Of a DNA stretch of 7,372 nucleotides, positions 6,129-7,372 are shown in pieces (the stretch's first letter is position 1; each line of letters opens with the position of its first letter). The notes below the pieces were generated by a model. It was not told the origin of the DNA and searched no databases. It saw nothing but the letters and a program-made list of their open reading frames with translations. This stretch comes from JADKCL01 sp046050405. Its GTDB lineage: Bacteria; Bacteroidota; Bacteroidia; J057; JADKCL01. The stretch spans positions 1 through 7,372 of the forward strand of contig JBJOPY010000101.1 in assembly GCA_046050405.1 (NCBI GenBank), given 5' to 3'. Made by a program: the position numbers and the translations under genes.

Positions 6129-6785
6129 GTGAAGAAATGGATTCTGATGGTGGGTTGTGTGCTTGCAGGATGGCAAGTGCATGGGCAGCTGCGAAAGGAG
6201 CGCCTCTTCAAGGTGGATCCGCTATCCTGGATGTTCAAGGAATTCAGGGTGGTGGTGGAGAACCGTCTCCTCCGGGATCAAAACTATTTCTGGTACCTCG
6301 CTCCCTACGGCTACCATCAGTTCTGGAGCGCCCGTGCGGTGGAGCGCTATGGCCGGCCGACCTACCCCCAGAAGTACTATGGGGTCGGCTTCCGGGTCGG
6401 TGCCCGCAAGTATCTCATCCCCCGGGAGACCTCGCCACATGGATTTTTCGTGCAGGCACACGCAGGGTTCAGGCACATCTGGCTACAGGATTACAGCACC
6501 ACACTGGTCGTCATCGATCGTACACGGTTCCTGCAGATGGGGCTGGGTGGCACCGCCGGCTACCAATGGATCGCCGGGCCACGCAAGGACTTCGTCTATG
6601 GTTTCATCGGCGGGGCCGAGTTTTATGCCGACCCGATATTCCCGAAGGGATCGGGTCATACGGCAGGGGATATCGTCAGCAACTGGCATGAGTTTCCGTT
6701 CCTGGCAGGCGGACATTCGGGATTCAGGCTCTACCTGGGGATCGAGGTCGGGTTTGCCTTCCTGCAAAAGCATCTGCATTGGTGA
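6129..6785 (+). CDS. Secreted protein, probable outer-membrane beta-barrel of unknown function
   Basis: This 218-residue protein starts at GTG 6129 with a signal peptide (MKKWILMVGCVLAGWQVHG) and likely cleavage before Gln20, typical of Bacteroidota. Cys10 lies too early in a continuing hydrophobic run to be a convincing lipobox. The mature chain has alternating hydrophobic/aromatic stretches ending in Gly or charged turns, consistent with transmembrane strands at about 82-97, 104-118, 133-148, 154-168 and 197-213. It ends in an aromatic Trp, as barrel proteins often do. The opening KVDPLSWMFKEF recalls small Bacteroidota barrel families such as DUF3575, but I do not make that assignment firmly. 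No catalytic motif is visible. Its TGA shares one base with the ATG of the next gene (TGATG), so the two are probably co-translated. Function, ligand and partners are unknown. Confidence 0.82.
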   Translation: MKKWILMVGCVLAGWQVHGQLRKERLFKVDPLSWMFKEFRVVVENRLLRDQNYFWYLAPYGYHQFWSARAVERYGRPTYPQKYYGVGFRVGARKYLIPRETSPHGFFVQAHAGFRHIWLQDYSTTLVVIDRTRFLQMGLGGTAGYQWIAGPRKDFVYGFIGGAEFYADPIFPKGSGHTAGDIVSNWHEFPFLAGGHSGFRLYLGIEVGFAFLQKHLHW

Positions 6786-7372
6786 TGATCGGTGCAGTGC
6801 AGGATTATGTCAGGGATTGGTTGGCGGGCAGAGGACTGCAACCGGTGGTGTGGAGGTGGGATGCGCACAGGCCCGGCACGGACATGGCGGCCTCCCTGCA
6901 TTCGCAGCCGGTTTCCGAATCCGGGAAGCATGCCCTGGCGGATGCACTGCGGACACGATTCCCCGGGGTGGAATCCGCCTCCTGGAAGGGTGGATTCCTG
7001 AACATCCAGTTTTCTGCGGCTGCATGGCGCACCATGGCACGGCAATGGGCCGACCATCCTGAGGATTTCATCAGCTTTCTCCGGCTGCCCTCCGCCGTGG
7101 GCCACGAATTCATCCAGTGGCCCTACCGCTGGCTGCTGGCACTCCACGAGGCCCATGTGCTGGCACGATTGCCAGGATGGCGGCCGCCGGCCCCGGACAC
7201 CCACGGCATGGGAGGCCCCGAGATCCTCCTCCTGCGGCGCCTGCTCGGGCTTCCCGCCATCCTGGACAAGGAAAACGATCCCTTGCGGAATCGGATCGAG
7301 GCCATGCAGATGCTCGTGGGGATGGTGCGCCATCTGTGGAGACAGCCCATCTTGCTTCCGACCGACCCGGGC
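6785..7372 (+). CDS. ArgRS-derived tRNA-binding-like protein without catalytic core, cut at window edge
   Basis: The frame from ATG 6785 stays open to the window end (196 residues) and is the only sensible one here. Residues about 47-90, with GKHALADALRTRFPG and KGGFLNIQFSAAAW, resemble the end of the ArgRS N-terminal domain, which contacts the tRNA D-arm; Bacteroidota ArgRS has a similar GFLN...W pattern. Residues about 92-122 (PEDFISF, then EFIQWPYRWLLALHEA) resemble the ArgRS stretch F-x-GNTGP-YIQYAYARI...L that opens the DALR anticodon-binding domain. Residues 145-196 (PEILLLRRLLGLPAIL, later RNRIEAMQMLV and RQPIL) fit its helices. In a complete ArgRS some 330 catalytic residues with HxGH and KMS-type motifs would separate these parts; here there are only about ten, and neither motif is visible. 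It is therefore probably a non-aminoacylating paralogue that binds tRNA or another partner. It has no signal peptide and is expected in the cytosol. It is coupled to the upstream barrel gene by TGATG. Distant similarity was judged by eye. Confidence 0.7.
   Translation, partial: MIGAVQDYVRDWLAGRGLQPVVWRWDAHRPGTDMAASLHSQPVSESGKHALADALRTRFPGVESASWKGGFLNIQFSAAAWRTMARQWADHPEDFISFLRLPSAVGHEFIQWPYRWLLALHEAHVLARLPGWRPPAPDTHGMGGPEILLLRRLLGLPAILDKENDPLRNRIEAMQMLVGMVRHLWRQPILLPTDPG

Noticed and set aside
6129..6185. Lipoprotein signal with Cys10 as the lipidated residue
   Set aside because: MVGC is a poor lipobox, the hydrophobic stretch before it is too short and continues beyond it; ordinary signal peptidase cleavage near HG/Q fits better.
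6157..7062. A 301-codon plus-strand frame spanning the barrel gene and the start of the ArgRS-like gene
   Set aside because: Its product is a Ser/Arg/Gly/Cys-rich mix without structure. The alternative frames give a signal peptide plus beta strands and an ArgRS-like protein joined by a TGATG overlap.
6731..7333. A 200-codon minus-strand frame at the right end
   Set aside because: It is a His/Pro/Gly-rich shadow of the ArgRS-like gene, with no motif and no plausible start context.

Overview
The window looks like chromosomal DNA from a GC-rich member of the Bacteroidota. The evidence is threefold. Several upstream regions carry boxes close to the Bacteroidota sigma pattern (a TTG-type -33 and TAnnTTTG -7). 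Shine-Dalgarno signals are weak. The proteins resemble Bacteroidota versions: an RprX/RprY-like two-component pair, a bifunctional long Rel, and an ArgRS-type N-terminal domain with a GFLN...W pattern. I see no mobile element, tRNA, rRNA or CRISPR array.

Layout. On the minus strand, a small transaldolase (tal/fsa family) runs off the left edge, missing only its last few residues. A 308-bp spacer follows, holding its promoter, a 14-bp tandem repeat and a hairpin at the end of the next operon. Also on the minus strand is a histidine kinase/response regulator operon, with the kinase first and an ATGA overlap. A 434-bp divergent spacer separates the kinase from rel on the plus strand. This spacer is the richest non-coding stretch. 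It holds a perfect 15-bp inverted repeat, a G8 tract, an 18-bp palindrome lying on the rel promoter, and a possible ten-codon leader ORF. rel encodes an apparently intact (p)ppGpp synthetase/hydrolase. A G-rich spacer follows it, opening with a canonical G-quadruplex motif at the rel stop codon. Next come a secreted, probably outer-membrane beta-barrel protein and, overlapping its stop codon (TGATG), a partial gene at the right edge.

The right-edge gene is the most unusual feature. Its first ~90 residues resemble the N-terminal tRNA-binding domain of arginyl-tRNA synthetase. From about residue 105 it resembles the helical C-terminal (DALR) anticodon-binding domain. The ~330-residue catalytic core that should lie between them is absent. 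It looks like a catalytically dead ArgRS-derived tRNA-binding protein, apparently co-translated with an envelope protein and encoded just downstream of the ribosome-associated stringent factor that senses uncharged tRNA.

Functional themes are envelope sensing (kinase/regulator), stringent response (rel) and central carbon metabolism (transaldolase). Any functional link between rel and the ArgRS-like gene is inference from proximity only.
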